Assembly: GCA_017521875.1 (NCBI GenBank)
Contig: JAFXBH010000246.1
Span: forward strand, 1 to 6,409
Reading direction: 5' to 3'
From: Oscillospiraceae bacterium
GTDB taxonomy: Bacteria; Bacillota; Clostridia; Oscillospirales; Oscillospiraceae
DNA length: 6,409 bases
In this document: positions 6,339-6,409 of the stretch, one piece after another
How the letters are laid out: every line of letters starts with the position of its first letter
Position numbering within the stretch: position 1 is the first letter of the stretch
Notes under the pieces: model-generated
The model's database searches: none
Seen by the model: only the letters and a program-made list of their open reading frames with translations
Told to the model about the DNA's origin: nothing
Made by a program: the position numbers and the translations under genes

Positions 6339-6372
6339 ACCCCCCCTGTCCAACGGACAGGGGGGGTTCTTT
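6339..6372 (+). terminator. intrinsic terminator after uxaC, possibly bidirectional
   Basis: A perfect 13-pair stem (6339-6351 with 6355-6367) includes seven consecutive C:G pairs, closes on the loop AAC, and is followed by a T-rich TTCTTTA tract. It starts 12 bases after the uxaC stop. On the other strand the same hairpin is followed by ATTTTTC (6333-6339 region), so it could also stop transcription entering from the right. Confidence 0.88.
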
Positions 6373-6409
6373 ATGCCGTTTCGAAAAGGGGCTTAATTTT
6401 TTTCTTATA
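6373..6409. other. AT-rich window end, no gene recognised
   Basis: Thirty-seven bases follow the terminator. A run of seven T residues near 6397-6403 is preceded by only a weak, mismatched fold around TTTCGAAA. It may belong to a feature lying mostly beyond the window, and nothing further can be supported. Confidence 0.3.

Noticed and set aside
6375..6403. A second terminator at the right edge (TTTCGAAA region plus T run)
   Set aside because: The stem is short and mismatched, and the T run is separated from it. The perfect hairpin just upstream already explains termination of uxaC.

Overview
The window looks like chromosomal core sequence from a Gram-positive anaerobe of the class Clostridia, plausibly Oscillospirales. 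This lineage call is an inference. It rests on strong AGGAGG-type ribosome binding sites, near-consensus sigma-A promoters in short AT-rich gaps, GC-leaning codon use, a DnaD-domain protein next to a DnaI-type helicase loader, and an ABC-F protein that resembles Bacillus YkpA more than a proteobacterial protein. No rRNA, tRNA, CRISPR array, insertion sequence, phage gene or toxin-antitoxin gene is visible.

Left half, minus strand. Reading leftward from about 3550, a promoter (3524-3552) drives a three-gene operon: a DnaB/DnaD-like primosomal protein (2619-3491), a DnaI/DnaC-type AAA+ helicase loader (1640-2617) and a HAD-family phosphatase (983-1630) with a TTG start. The gaps are 1 and 9 bases, so translational coupling is likely. 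The operon ends at an intrinsic terminator (942-976). Beyond it, a separate extended -10 promoter (881-908) drives an ABC-F ATPase of the YbiT/YkpA subfamily, which is cut by the left window edge after about 281 residues.

Right half, plus strand. A divergent promoter (3680-3708) sits in the 240-base gap at 3492-3731. It drives a SEDS-family (RodA/FtsW) peptidoglycan polymerase (3732-4883), followed 13 bases later by uronate isomerase uxaC (4897-6327). A GC-rich hairpin that could work in both directions closes this unit (6339-6372). The last 37 bases hold no recognisable gene.

How the genes fit together. The first two genes of the left operon form the helicase-loading pair that brings replicative helicase to DNA. 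The HAD enzyme is probably a housekeeping or repair phosphatase that shares the transcript. The right operon pairs a cell-wall elongation enzyme with hexuronate catabolism, and I see no obvious mechanistic link between them. I found no convincing undescribed system. The points worth a second look are sequence deviations within known families and the rodA-like/uxaC pairing.
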